Shown: positions 35,633-44,102, counted from the first letter of the stretch. The stretch is DNA of 64,000 bases from Paenibacillus sp. FSL R5-0623 (GCF_037974265.1 NZ_CP150233.1:3844001-3908000), one strand, 5' to 3'. The notes: a model not told the origin generated them from the letters alone. Made by a program: numbers and translations.

Positions 35633-36334
35633 TTACGCTCTTCTTACTCGGCGAGCTCTTGATGCACGCGAAGTGCCTTCTTTGCGGAAAAAGAGACTGA
35701 GTGCTCCCTTGGCACACCACAGTGCAATCAAAGCAAACAACGTGCCCCAGAATAGTGCCGGAAGGAATGTCTGCTGAGCGAGATTCGCTGCATCCCCTGC
35801 TCGTGAAGGCTGAGTCCAGGACATTAATCCAACGTATACGGCACTAACGACCGACTCTTCCAGCGTAAGAAACGCCAGTAACAGATAATAGAACTTCACG
35901 ATCTTGGCACCAAAAATCATAATGACAACGTTCAGTGCGATGAACCCGGTCAGCCATAACATGCCAAACTCCCCTCTTACATATAACAGGAGTGACACCA
36001 GAGCGACAGCCGTCATAATACCAAGTCCCCACATGTGCAAACCTTTGCGGTATAAGTAGAACAACAGCCAGGCGAACAGTGATGCACTGATATATCCCGC
36101 CAGAGAAACCAGGATCGATCTGCCTGGCGTCAGCATGGAAGAGTAAGTTACACCACTATGATCAGCGTACAATTCAATGCGCAGCACTTTACCGGACAAT
36201 ACCAGTGTCATTAATGCATGACCGAATTCGTGAATCATCGTATCCAGGTTACGGAACAAGGACGAAAATGGGATGAATCGTGTAAGAAAGACGGAGCCTA
36301 GTAGAAAAAGTATCGTTTTGACCCACTTATTCAA
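35633..36334 (-). CDS. M50-family membrane metallopeptidase
   Basis: A 233-residue protein with the zinc motif HEFGH at about 35-39 and five to six hydrophobic segments, matching the short M50B type of Bacillales. An ATG at 36343 is separated from AAAGGAGG by a single base, which is too close. The TTG at 36334 has 10 bases of spacing and is preferred. Site-2-protease relatives act within the membrane, but short members like this are uncharacterised. The basic C-terminal tail (RASRARRVRR) is notable. Confidence 0.82.
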   Translation of the reverse strand: MNKWVKTILFLLGSVFLTRFIPFSSLFRNLDTMIHEFGHALMTLVLSGKVLRIELYADHSGVTYSSMLTPGRSILVSLAGYISASLFAWLLFYLYRKGLHMWGLGIMTAVALVSLLLYVRGEFGMLWLTGFIALNVVIMIFGAKIVKFYYLLLAFLTLEESVVSAVYVGLMSWTQPSRAGDAANLAQQTFLPALFWGTLFALIALWCAKGALSLFFRKEGTSRASRARRVRRA

Positions 36335-36377
36335 TCGTGCCATACCTCCTTTAACTTCAAGTAAACAAGCCTATCCT

Positions 36378-36860
36378 TTATACTACGCTTTTTTCGCTCG
36401 ATTCGTTTCGGCTTCCAAACTGTAATGCACAGTGCTCCATCCACCAGCAGAAGCTCCGATTGTGTCCAATGAAAAAAGAAGATAGATCATAGCGGCCCTT
36501 TTCAGCCTCTAGCGTAACGAGCAGTCGATTCCGCATCCGACGGAGCGCGTAGTTCACGAAATGATCCGCAACTTCACTTTGCACAAGGGTAACATACGCA
36601 TAGAGGGAATGATCGACAGGTTCATCAAGCGGACTCACCCCTGCACATGAAAACTCAGTCTTCACGCCCGTATTCTGAAGTATGGACAATGCGTTCACAA
36701 GCTCGGCATCCACTTCAACGCCATTCCATATCTCCGTTTTCTTCGCGGAAACCGTATGTTTATCACGTTCCGTCCAGTGCATCAGCTCCAGCTTACGCCG
36801 TCTCCACAGATGGGCCGGCTGTTCACTTAACAGCACTTCATGTTCCTCATTTAAATTCAT
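36378..36860 (-). CDS. Conserved hypothetical protein
   Basis: A 160-residue soluble protein of unknown function. Recognisable points are a tryptophan-rich N-terminal part (HLWRRRKLELMHW), a TEFSCAG motif followed by a YAYVTL strand, and a C-terminal SFCWWMEH segment. The SCAG loop with later Cys and His could bind a metal, but this is speculation. GGAGG stands 9 bases before the ATG. It adjoins the M50 gene, though with only 43 bases between them no coupling can be claimed. Confidence 0.75.
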   Translation of the reverse strand: MNLNEEHEVLLSEQPAHLWRRRKLELMHWTERDKHTVSAKKTEIWNGVEVDAELVNALSILQNTGVKTEFSCAGVSPLDEPVDHSLYAYVTLVQSEVADHFVNYALRRMRNRLLVTLEAEKGRYDLSSFFIGHNRSFCWWMEHCALQFGSRNESSEKSVV

Positions 36861-36908
36861 CTAATGCGTCCTCCTGTTATCCTTGATCCGGTCCCTTATT
36901 CAACAAAG

Positions 36909-36932
36909 AGAGAGCACATCCCTGTGCTCTCT
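36909..36932. terminator. Second hairpin downstream of znuA
   Basis: AGAGAGCACA pairs with TGTGCTCTCT around TCCC. It backs up the hairpin at 36950-36969 or serves read-through from the other side. Confidence 0.6.
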
Positions 36933-36949
36933 GCTTTGCAAAAAGGCAA

Positions 36950-36969
36950 AGGAATGGCACTCCATTCCT
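36950..36969 (-). terminator. Terminator of the znuCBA operon
   Basis: A perfect 8-bp AGGAATGG/CCATTCCT stem with a 4-base loop, followed on the minus strand by TTTGCCTTTTTGC. Confidence 0.75.
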
Positions 36970-37024
36970 CAGCATGTTGTATTATTGTACCTTTTTCGGT
37001 GACAGGCATCAAATTGATCTTTTA

Positions 37025-38146
37025 TTATTCGTTCAGCGCCAGTTTCAGTGCCTCCAGATTCTGTTTCATCACGCTAATGTAGTCCATTCCCGCCGACATT
37101 TCTTCCTCGGTAAGTCCCTCAATCGGGTTCAATACAGCCGTCGTAGCTCCCACTTCACTTGCAATCGTCTCGGACACTTTGGATGAAACCAGTGTTTCGA
37201 AGAAAATCGTCTTCACCTGATGCTCTTTGGCAAAATCAATGACAGATGCCATCTGCGCTGCCGAAGGTTCCTGCTCAGGAGACAATCCTGCGATAGGCAC
37301 CTGCTGCAATCCGTATTCCTGTGCCAGATAACCAAATGCAGCATGTTGTGTGATAAAATCCTTGCGTTTGCTATCTGTCACAGCCACCTTGAAGTCCTGA
37401 TCCAGTGACTCCAGTTGAGCAATGTAAGCATCTGCATTCTGTTTGAACTGTTCAGCATGTTCGGGGGCAGCCTGCGCCAAACCTGCTTCAATATTGCGCA
37501 CTTCTTTGACAGCCAATGCAGGTGACAGCCATACGTGGGGATCCAGTCCCCCGTGATCGTGATCATGTCCTGCTTCTGCCTCGGCGTCATGATCGTGGAC
37601 GTGTTCTTCTGTAGTCGCTTCATCTGCATGATCGTGGTCGTGATCCTGTTCTTCTGTAGTCGCTTCATTCGCATGGTCATGATCGTGTTCATGTTCTGTT
37701 GCCTCTGAATCTTCATGATGGTGATCATGCTCTCCACCTTCAAGCAGGTTGATGCCCTTACTTGCTTCCACCTGAATGAGTGAAGTGTTACTCAGGCTTC
37801 CGGTGACCTGATCCATCCATGATTCCATACCGGCACCGTTGTATACAAGCACATCCGCTTTCTCAATGCTGGCAATGTCCTGTGGTGTTGGCTCCCAATC
37901 ATGAGGCTCCATACCCGCTGGAACGAGCGTATGTACATCCGCTAGGTCGCCTGCTACATTTTTAGTGAATTCATACATGGGGTAGAAACTAACCTGCACG
38001 TTTAATTTTGTGGTTTCCGTCTCGGCTGGAACGGGAGCGCCCGTCGGAGCTGTGCTGGTATCGGAAGCGGATTTCTGTCCGCAACCTGCGACGATAAGGG
38101 TCAGACTGAATAAAAGTCCGAGCGCTGTTTTTTTACTGAATTTCAT
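37025..38146 (-). CDS. znuA: Zinc ABC transporter substrate-binding lipoprotein
   Basis: A 373-residue zinc-binding lipoprotein. The signal peptide ends in a lipobox, IVAGC, with Cys22 as the lipid anchor. The cluster A-I metal ligands can be seen in the PHDWEPT and LDPHVWLSP segments. Between them is a His/Asp-rich loop (about 137-200), a mark of zinc-specific members. The loop is built of an imperfect tandem repeat, HDHDHA(N/D)EATTEE. Its ATG overlaps the znuB end, with AAGGAGG before it. It captures zinc outside the cell and passes it to ZnuB. Confidence 0.95.
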   Translation of the reverse strand: MKFSKKTALGLLFSLTLIVAGCGQKSASDTSTAPTGAPVPAETETTKLNVQVSFYPMYEFTKNVAGDLADVHTLVPAGMEPHDWEPTPQDIASIEKADVLVYNGAGMESWMDQVTGSLSNTSLIQVEASKGINLLEGGEHDHHHEDSEATEHEHDHDHANEATTEEQDHDHDHADEATTEEHVHDHDAEAEAGHDHDHGGLDPHVWLSPALAVKEVRNIEAGLAQAAPEHAEQFKQNADAYIAQLESLDQDFKVAVTDSKRKDFITQHAAFGYLAQEYGLQQVPIAGLSPEQEPSAAQMASVIDFAKEHQVKTIFFETLVSSKVSETIASEVGATTAVLNPIEGLTEEEMSAGMDYISVMKQNLEALKLALNE

Positions 38147-39026
38147 GTGATGTATTCCTCCTTGAATGGATAACTATCGTTGCTCGTTGTTCTTGTTGAT
38201 TTCTCTCTTTACGGTGACGCTTGCGGTTGTATCGTGCAATCAGCTTTTGCGCTGATATTCCAGTCAATAGGAAGACCAACAGGATGAGCGCAATCGTTCC
38301 TCCCGGTGGTGTATTTAGATGGTAAGATGTTGTCAGTCCGCTAAGAATACCGATTACCCCCGTGATTACAGCGACGATCATGGCTGCTGTAAAACTGTGA
38401 GATACTCGGAGTGCCAAGGCAGCGGGCAATACGATGAGAGCAGACACCAGTAGCACACCGACGATCGGCATGGCTGATGCTACAGTCATTCCTGTCAGAA
38501 TGGCAAATGCAAACGATAATCCTTTCACTTGAACGCCCCCAATGGAAGCTGTCTCTTCATCAAACGTAAAGCTATAGAGCGGTCTTCGGAGAATGATGAA
38601 AAATAGCAATCCCGTGACACATACACCTGCCATCATCCACAACTGCATATCGCTAACCGCGACAATTGATCCAAATAAGTATGAGCTGAATGTTTTGGAG
38701 AGATTCGTTTTCAGACTCATCAATACCACCGCAAGAGCCAACCCCGAAGTCATGATGATTGCAACAGGAACCTCGCTATAGGTTCGGTAACTTCGACGCA
38801 GTTGTTCAACCAGTAATGCACCGATAATGGCAATGGCGAACCCGCAGATGACCGGATTAAGATTCATAACCGAACCTAGCGCTACCCCTGCGAGTGAGAC
38901 ATGGGATAACGTGTCTGCCATAAGAACCTGTCTTCTGAGCATCAGATAGACACCCAGGATCGGAGCTACGACCCCAATCAGTCCACCTGCCCAGAAAGCA
39001 CGTTGCATGAACTCGTACTCAAACAC
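38133..39026 (-). CDS. znuB: Zinc ABC transporter permease
   Basis: A 297-residue ABC-3 family membrane permease with about eight helices. It has the conserved LSHVSLAGVALG near the start and the GGVQVKGLSFAFAILTG loop that contacts the ATPase. The gene overlaps znuC by 49 bases. An ATG at 39032 has GAGG only one base away, while the GTG at 39026 has proper 7-base spacing and is preferred. The C-terminal tail is basic and His-containing (RKRHRKER). It moves zinc inward with ZnuA and ZnuC. Confidence 0.93.
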   Translation of the reverse strand: MFEYEFMQRAFWAGGLIGVVAPILGVYLMLRRQVLMADTLSHVSLAGVALGSVMNLNPVICGFAIAIIGALLVEQLRRSYRTYSEVPVAIIMTSGLALAVVLMSLKTNLSKTFSSYLFGSIVAVSDMQLWMMAGVCVTGLLFFIILRRPLYSFTFDEETASIGGVQVKGLSFAFAILTGMTVASAMPIVGVLLVSALIVLPAALALRVSHSFTAAMIVAVITGVIGILSGLTTSYHLNTPPGGTIALILLVFLLTGISAQKLIARYNRKRHRKERNQQEQRATIVIHSRRNTSHEIQ

Positions 39027-39685
39027 TGCCATTCCTCACTTTCTTGCCGCTCCAGGGTAATGGTACGGTCCAATCGATCTCCCATTTCTTCCAGCCCGTG
39101 AGTAACCATAATAATCGTTAATCCATGAACATCCGCATAATGGCGCATCAGATCGTAGAAGCCCTCTCGGCTTCGTCGGTCCATTCCCGTTGTCGGCTCA
39201 TCAAGTACCAGAACCTGCGGTTGCCCAGCCATGGCTCTGGCAATACAGATCCGCTGTTTCTGTCCACCGGACAGCTCACCAACACGTGTATTCCGATATT
39301 CCCACATGCCGACCTCACGCAAACTGCGTTCAACGATGGCATCCTGTTCCGATGTAAATCTGCGAAAAAGTCCCAGTCTGGTATAACATCCGGATCGGAC
39401 CAGTTCGTTCACCGTGCTGGGAAATCCACTATTAAACGATGCCACCTGCTGGGGCACATAACCGATATTGGATGTGTTCCCACGTTTCAACAGTGGACTC
39501 ATATGTATCGTGCCGCTCCAGGGCTTCAACAGCCCCAGCAGCAGCTTTAACAGGGTTGTTTTGGCTGAACCATTAGGGCCAGTAATGCCTATGAACTCTC
39601 CCACATGGATATCTAGCGACAGTTGATCAATGACCGGCTCTTTGCCATATCCGAATACAACATCACGCATGGAAGATAGTATCAT
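38978..39685 (-). CDS. znuC: Zinc ABC transporter ATP-binding protein
   Basis: A 235-residue ABC ATPase. Walker A is GPNGSAKTT, with Ala where Gly is usual, a variant also seen in AdcC-type zinc transporters. The signature is LSGGQKQR, Walker B is VLVLDEPTTG, and the switch His is in VTHGLEEM. It powers ZnuB. A Zur box lies 15 bases upstream, covering the presumed promoter. The ribosome site is AGAGGGAGTGG. It is the first gene of the znuCBA operon. Confidence 0.93.
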   Translation of the reverse strand: MILSSMRDVVFGYGKEPVIDQLSLDIHVGEFIGITGPNGSAKTTLLKLLLGLLKPWSGTIHMSPLLKRGNTSNIGYVPQQVASFNSGFPSTVNELVRSGCYTRLGLFRRFTSEQDAIVERSLREVGMWEYRNTRVGELSGGQKQRICIARAMAGQPQVLVLDEPTTGMDRRSREGFYDLMRHYADVHGLTIIMVTHGLEEMGDRLDRTITLERQESEEWQCLSTSSCNVLSGQVD

Positions 39686-39699
39686 GCCACTCCCTCTTT

Positions 39700-39714
39700 T
39701 CGTAAATATTACGA
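39700..39714 (-). promoter_or_regulatory. Zur box of znuCBA
   Basis: TCGTAAATATTACGA is a perfect palindrome and differs from the Bacillus Zur consensus TCGTAATNATTACGA at one defined position. It sits 15 bases before the znuC start. Confidence 0.8.
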
Positions 39715-39733
39715 TTTAAAATGAACAAAAAAT

Positions 39734-39883
39734 TTAGCGTGTTTCCCGGTGAATTGTCATCTTCTTCAAACGAGGTGAGTACTTCTTCATCTCCAGACGC
39801 TCTGGATGGTTACGTTTGTTCTTGGTTGTTGTATAGTTGCGGTCCCCGCACTCGGTGCAGGCTAAAGTTACAATGACTCTCAT
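39734..39883 (-). CDS. rpmG: 50S ribosomal protein L33, form lacking the second CxxC
   Basis: A 49-residue L33, start ATG with AGGAGG 9 bases upstream. It keeps one cysteine pair (CTEC at 9-12), but the second pair, normally in KKYCPRCKK, reads KKYSPRLKK. With only two ligands it cannot form the usual four-Cys zinc site, so it is a zinc-independent variant. The gene sits behind a consensus promoter whose start is covered by a Zur box and is followed by znuCBA, so it would be made when zinc is scarce and spare ribosomal zinc. Confidence 0.93.
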   Translation of the reverse strand: MRVIVTLACTECGDRNYTTTKNKRNHPERLEMKKYSPRLKKMTIHRETR

Positions 39884-39906
39884 GGTTGTTGCCTCCTCTT
39901 ATTTAA

Positions 39907-39957
39907 TCGTAATCATTACTATTTAATGATATTAGTCTATAGCTTTTCTTTTGTCAA
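39907..39957 (-). promoter_or_regulatory. Sigma-A promoter with Zur box for rpmG
   Basis: On the minus strand: TTGACA (39952-39957), 17 bases, TAATAT (39929-39934). A Zur box (39907-39921, TCGTAATCATTACTA on the plus strand, one mismatch) covers the transcription start. Confidence 0.8.
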
Positions 39958-40016
39958 CTCCACGCCGGAAAATGAACATTCAAGTTCACGCCAGTTCTAC
40001 ATATGGATGAAGAATC

Positions 40017-40045
40017 TTGATTAATCGTAAAAATGTTGATTAGAA
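40017..40045 (+). promoter_or_regulatory. Promoter with Zur-box-like spacer for the permease operon
   Basis: TTGATT, exactly 17 bases, TTAGAA. The spacer contains TCGTAAAAATGTTGA (40025-40039), which matches 10 of 14 defined Zur-box positions. A repressor there would block polymerase. Confidence 0.5.
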
Positions 40046-40118
40046 CACAGGAATGATGTATGTTGCTGCACGTACAAGCATATATTTTAGCAAAGTCCTA
40101 GTTGTGGAGGTCTGTTTC

Positions 40119-41153
40119 ATGAAAATGGCAGCCAATTTGAAGCTCCTGTCCTTCCTGATCCCTTGTGCATTTCTTGTTCCCGTGTTGATCACAATGGCTC
40201 CAGACCTGAAGGAAGCATGGAACAGTGAAGCTTTGCAAAATATGAAAACCGTATTCATAGGTATCTTTCTTGAAGCCGCACCTTTTCTACTCATGGGTGT
40301 GTTATTGTCCTCGCTCATGCAGTGGTTCGTATCCGAAGAAATGGTCCGTAAACTCACGCCCAAGAATCCGATCGGCGGTGTGCTGGTTGCAGGGTTGCTC
40401 GGTATTATTTTTCCCATTTGTGAATGTGGCATGATCCCGGTAGTGAGAAGGTTGATGCACAAAGGCATGCCTTCCTATATCGCAGTGACGTTCATCTTGA
40501 GTGGTCCCGTAGTCAATCCCATCGTATTTACCGCAACCTTGCTCGCCTTTCCTTCCCATCCTGAGATTACCATTGCGCGAATGGTACTGGCCTTTGCTGT
40601 AGCAGCTTCCATAGGCATGCTTGTGTATGTGTTTGTTCGTCGAAATCCCCTTCGGATGCCAAAAGTCGCAGTGACAGAAGTTAAGACACATCCTGGTTTT
40701 AAAATGGCGCAACCTCACGCGCACGCAAATGCACATGATCATAACCATGTAAAAAACTGGCGTAGCTTCTTCATTCATGCCGGAGACGAATTCGTCGATA
40801 TGAGCAAATATCTGGTGATCGGTGCCTTGATTACAGCCTGCATCCAGACATTCATTAGCCGCAGCGATCTGGTCTCACTTGGCAATGGTCCTGTTGCCTC
40901 TTACGTGTTCATGATGGGATTTGCTTATGTACTGTCTCTCTGCTCTACTTCTGATGCTTTTGTTGCTTCTGCGTTCTCACATACGTTTGCACTGGGGCCG
41001 CTGGTATCCTTCCTTGTGCTTGGTCCAATGCTGGATTTTAAAAGCACCCTGATGCTACTCTCGACCTTCCGTACCCGATTTGTTATTGGTCTAAGTCTAG
41101 CCATTATCACGCTCGTCTTCGCCGGCTCGTGGTTGATTAATCTGCTGGTATAA
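40119..41153 (+). CDS. UPF0718 family permease (YcgR/YraQ-like) with His-rich loop
   Basis: A 344-residue membrane protein with about eight helices in two halves. It has the family motifs FPICECGMIPV and LSCTxD-like CSTSDAFVASAF. A cytoplasmic His-rich loop at about 191-211 (PHAHANAHDHNH) suggests metal binding. Family members are often encoded with a YcgQ-type partner, as here. The start at 40119 has GGAGG at 8 bases. Its position next to znuCBA and a Zur-like site suggests a role in zinc or other metal handling; transport itself is not proven for the family. Confidence 0.85.
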   Translation: MKMAANLKLLSFLIPCAFLVPVLITMAPDLKEAWNSEALQNMKTVFIGIFLEAAPFLLMGVLLSSLMQWFVSEEMVRKLTPKNPIGGVLVAGLLGIIFPICECGMIPVVRRLMHKGMPSYIAVTFILSGPVVNPIVFTATLLAFPSHPEITIARMVLAFAVAASIGMLVYVFVRRNPLRMPKVAVTEVKTHPGFKMAQPHAHANAHDHNHVKNWRSFFIHAGDEFVDMSKYLVIGALITACIQTFISRSDLVSLGNGPVASYVFMMGFAYVLSLCSTSDAFVASAFSHTFALGPLVSFLVLGPMLDFKSTLMLLSTFRTRFVIGLSLAIITLVFAGSWLINLLV

Positions 41154-41235
41154 AGGTTGAGCAACATACTTCATGACCTGAATAGTTAATCCCATGAACT
41201 TTCATCCTTACGATTAATAGAAATGAGGTGATGTT

Positions 41236-42219
41236 ATGAATCACACGGTCTATACGATGACCAAACCTCCCGTTCCAAGATCACACATCATTCAATGGCA
41301 TAACCTGATCCGTGCGGGCTGGATTGGCGGGGTGGCAGTGTACATTATTCACTTGAATTCAAGTGATTCGCTTCATTATTATCTGGCACCCACGATGCAA
41401 AAACTGCTGTTATGCTGCCCCGTTCCCTTATTGTTTATTGCTGTTATCATGGCCTGGCATGGACTGTTCAGTAGAAACGAGGTTCATTGCGATTGTGAGC
41501 ATCCACCACCTTCGGGGTTCCTACGCAGCTCGTTGGTGTATGGTCTGATTGCTATACCCCTGTTACTGGGATTTCTGTTACCTGATCGGGCTCTCGGCAG
41601 CTCCATGGCCAGTCAGAAAGGCATGTCTCTCACCTATGCCCCTCCCGAGATTCGTCGCAAAGAACCTTTGCCTGATCCGACAACGCAATTGAATGTACAA
41701 GATCTCACACAACAATCAACGACCGTTCAGCCTGCATCGGCCACCAAAGTACAATTCATTCCCCCTGACGAGTATAGCCGTGAATTCGCTGAACTGGCGG
41801 AGAAGTTGTATGCAGAACAGGTTATCCGAGTCTATCCCGAGATCTTCTCTGAAACCCTCGGCACGATCGATATGTTCCAGCGACAATTTGCAGGCAAAGA
41901 TATCTCCTTAACCGGGTTCGTTTATCGGGACAAAAGCATGGATCATGAATCACATTTTGCACTGGGACGGTTTCTCGTCATGTGTTGCCCTGCTGATGCG
42001 GCTCCCTTTGGCGTAATGATTCACATCCCAGAAGCGGATAGCTTCCCTACAGACAGCTGGGTGCAAATTGATGGCAGCATTGGCTCTGCACAGGTGAACG
42101 GTGAGGATACGATTGAAATTCGCGCCAGAAAGGTGACACCTGTAGCCGAGCCATCCACGCCTTATATTTACACCAATGCGGACTCGGTGATGGCGTATGA
42201 GAAAATAAAGAGCCAGTAG
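41236..42219 (+). CDS. YcgQ-like protein (TIGR03943 family), permease partner
   Basis: A 327-residue protein. Two to three hydrophobic segments in the first 120 residues are separated by a short loop with HCDCEH, a likely metal-binding cluster. A long extracytoplasmic part follows with the family motif MCCPADAAPFG near residue 250. In B. subtilis, ycgQ and ycgR are adjacent and the two products are thought to act as a pair. It follows the permease by 82 bases. A 12-bp hairpin overlaps its stop codon. Confidence 0.85.
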   Translation: MNHTVYTMTKPPVPRSHIIQWHNLIRAGWIGGVAVYIIHLNSSDSLHYYLAPTMQKLLLCCPVPLLFIAVIMAWHGLFSRNEVHCDCEHPPPSGFLRSSLVYGLIAIPLLLGFLLPDRALGSSMASQKGMSLTYAPPEIRRKEPLPDPTTQLNVQDLTQQSTTVQPASATKVQFIPPDEYSREFAELAEKLYAEQVIRVYPEIFSETLGTIDMFQRQFAGKDISLTGFVYRDKSMDHESHFALGRFLVMCCPADAAPFGVMIHIPEADSFPTDSWVQIDGSIGSAQVNGEDTIEIRARKVTPVAEPSTPYIYTNADSVMAYEKIKSQ

Positions 42220-42248
42220 TTGCTAGTAGTAGTAGTAACTACTGGCTC
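42210..42248 (+). terminator. Hairpin overlapping the stop codon of the YcgQ-like gene
   Basis: GAGCCAGTAGTT pairs perfectly with AACTACTGGCTC; the TAG stop is inside the first arm. No T run follows, so it is more likely an RNA-stabilising or processing stem ahead of the true terminator. Confidence 0.6.
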
Positions 42249-42260
42249 CTCAACGGAAAA

Positions 42261-42298
42261 AAAGCCCCAAACGATGGATTACATCGCTTTGGGGCTTT
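42261..42298. terminator. Bidirectional terminator between the YcgQ-like gene and pdp
   Basis: AAAGCCCC and GGGGCTTT form the outer stem and CGATG/CATCG the inner stem, with A-rich and T-rich flanks. Confidence 0.85.
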
Positions 42299-42344
42299 CA
42301 TGTTCAGTCAGATATGAGATTACATCTCGTCTGCTCTGATTGTA

Positions 42345-43646
42345 TTATTCCGTAACGATATCATGAACCAATACAGGAGCATCGGCATGATCCGCAATCG
42401 TAATGTTTTCTTTGATCTTCGCGATGACGTCTGCTACGTCTTCACGATTGGCATGGATCGTTACGAGGGACTCACCAGCTTTGACTGGGTCACCGACTTT
42501 TTTGTTCAACATCAGACCAACTGCGAGATCGATCTCAGACTCTTTTGTTGCACGGCCTGCGCCAAGCAGCATTGCTGCCGTTCCGATTTCGTCAGCGACG
42601 ATTCCGGCAACATAGCCGTCTTTGTCTGCTGGGACTTCAACCAGATATTGTGCTTGTGGCAAACGATCTGGATGATCTACAACCGAAGCGTCTCCGCCTT
42701 GGTTTGCCAGGAAATCTTTGAATTTCTCCAGTGCTTTACCGTTCTGGATCACTTCTTTCAATTTCTCCTCAGCGTGCTCCAAGGAATCTGCCTTGCCAGC
42801 AAGGAATACCATCTGACGTCCAAGAGCCAGACACAGTTCTTCCAGATCTTTTGGACCTTTACCTTGCAGTGTGAGGATGGCTTCTTTCACTTCAAGTGCG
42901 TTACCAATCGCCAGACCCAGTGGTTGGGACATATCGGAGATAACAGCCATCGTTTTACGGCCAACATTGTTACCGATGCTTACCATGGCATGTGCCAATT
43001 CTTTAGCATCTTCCGTTGTTTTCATGAATGCACCAGCACCCGTTTTAACATCCAACACGATTGCATCTGCACCTGCTGCAATTTTCTTACTCATGATGGA
43101 GCTGGCGATCAGTGGAATGGAGTTAACGGTAGCTGTTACGTCACGCAGTGCATAGAGCTTTTTGTCTGCAGGCGTTAAGTTACCACTTTGTCCGATAACT
43201 GCAACCTTATGTTCGTTTACGAGACGAATGAACTCTTCTTTTTCAAGCTCTACGTGGAAACCAGCAACGGATTCCAGCTTGTCTGTTGTACCACCCGTGT
43301 GACCAAGTCCACGTCCGGACATTTTGGCAACAGGAACATCCAGCGCAGCAACAAGCGGAGCAAGTACCAGTGTTGTTGTATCGCCCACTCCTCCTGTGGA
43401 GTGCTTGTCTACTTTGATGCCTTCGATAGCGGACAGGTCAATCGTTTCACCGGAATTCACCATCGACATAGTCAGATCGGCGCGTTCCTTGTCTGTCATA
43501 TCTTTGAAAAATACTGCCATCGCCCAAGCGCTGACTTGATAGTCCGGAATTTCTCCTTGTGTGTATCCTTGAACAACAAAATCAATCTCAGCAGTTGTCA
43601 GTTCTTTTCCGTCGCGTTTCTTGGCAATAATGTCTACCATTCTCAT
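42345..43646 (-). CDS. pdp: Pyrimidine-nucleoside phosphorylase
   Basis: A 433-residue phosphorylase splitting uridine, thymidine and deoxyuridine with phosphate. The family block [11 protein letters not shown] holds the phosphate site, [16 protein letters not shown] follows, and [12 protein letters not shown] is typical. The C-terminal domain (about 330-433) is the lipoyl-like PYNP domain. AAGGAGAG precedes the ATG. It ends the deo operon but is separated from deoD by 456 bases that hold two foldback repeats, so it may have its own promoter or depend on read-through. Confidence 0.95.
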   Translation of the reverse strand: MRMVDIIAKKRDGKELTTAEIDFVVQGYTQGEIPDYQVSAWAMAVFFKDMTDKERADLTMSMVNSGETIDLSAIEGIKVDKHSTGGVGDTTTLVLAPLVAALDVPVAKMSGRGLGHTGGTTDKLESVAGFHVELEKEEFIRLVNEHKVAVIGQSGNLTPADKKLYALRDVTATVNSIPLIASSIMSKKIAAGADAIVLDVKTGAGAFMKTTEDAKELAHAMVSIGNNVGRKTMAVISDMSQPLGLAIGNALEVKEAILTLQGKGPKDLEELCLALGRQMVFLAGKADSLEHAEEKLKEVIQNGKALEKFKDFLANQGGDASVVDHPDRLPQAQYLVEVPADKDGYVAGIVADEIGTAAMLLGAGRATKESEIDLAVGLMLNKKVGDPVKAGESLVTIHANREDVADVIAKIKENITIADHADAPVLVHDIVTE

Positions 43647-43696
43647 GATGATCTCTCCTTATGTGTGTATTGATTGTATAGAACACTTTGTGCACC

Positions 43697-43877
43697 ATTC
43701 GTTCCGGCTCCGGATCGTTCTTTAGATCGCTGTTGTCTCCAAGTTTTTTTGATCCATTTTGCAATGGAGAAAACTCGGAGACAAAGGCGAACGCTAACGC
43801 TTCTTCAGAATCGATTCCGGGTCCTTCACTCCGTGCTTAAAACAAAAGTTTCGATTAAAATCAAATGATTATGAATA
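43697..43877 (-). repeat. Foldback repeat, copy 1
   Basis: About 181 bases that recur nearly unchanged at 43925-44098. At the centre is a long hairpin: on the minus strand TTGTCTCCGAGTTTT pairs with AAAACTTGGAGACAA (a G-U wobble), with an inner CCATT/AATGG stem. The outer parts are also loosely self-complementary (GGACCCGG against CCGGAGCC). It lies about 50 bases upstream of pdp. Confidence 0.9.
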
Positions 43878-43924
43878 TAAAATACAACAACATCTGTTGT
43901 CATCTTATACAACATTTGATGTTA
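43878..43924. promoter_or_regulatory. Inter-repeat segment with two small palindromes
   Basis: ACAACA-TC-TGTTGT is a 6-bp perfect inverted repeat and AACAT-TTG-ATGTT a 5-bp one. They could be regulator sites, but no match to a known operator was found. Confidence 0.35.
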
Positions 43925-44098
43925 ATTCGTTCCGGCTCCGGATCGTTCCTTAGATCGCTGTTGTCTCCAAGTTTTTTTTTATTCCATTTGCAATGGAGAA
44001 AACTCGGAGACAAAGGCGAACGCTAACGCTTCTTCAGAATCAATTCCGGGTCCTTCACTCCGTGCTAAAACAAAAGTTAAATCAAATGATTATGAATA
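43925..44098 (-). repeat. Foldback repeat, copy 2
   Basis: About 174 bases, over 90 percent identical by eye to copy 1, with the same central hairpin and differences mostly in loop T-runs. It abuts the deoD stop codon, from which only four bases separate it. Confidence 0.9.
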
Positions 44099-44102
44099 AC
44101 AA

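Noticed and set aside
38978..39685. ZnuC inactivated by Ala in Walker A
   Set aside because: The same Ala occurs in working AdcC-type zinc transporters, and the other ATPase motifs are intact.
42363..43178. A 271-codon open frame opposite pdp
   Set aside because: It is the mirror of a conserved gene, rich in Cys, Phe and His, without a ribosome site or family motif.
43697..44098. Insertion sequence
   Set aside because: No transposase frame and no flanking target duplication could be recognised; a short non-coding repeat fits better.
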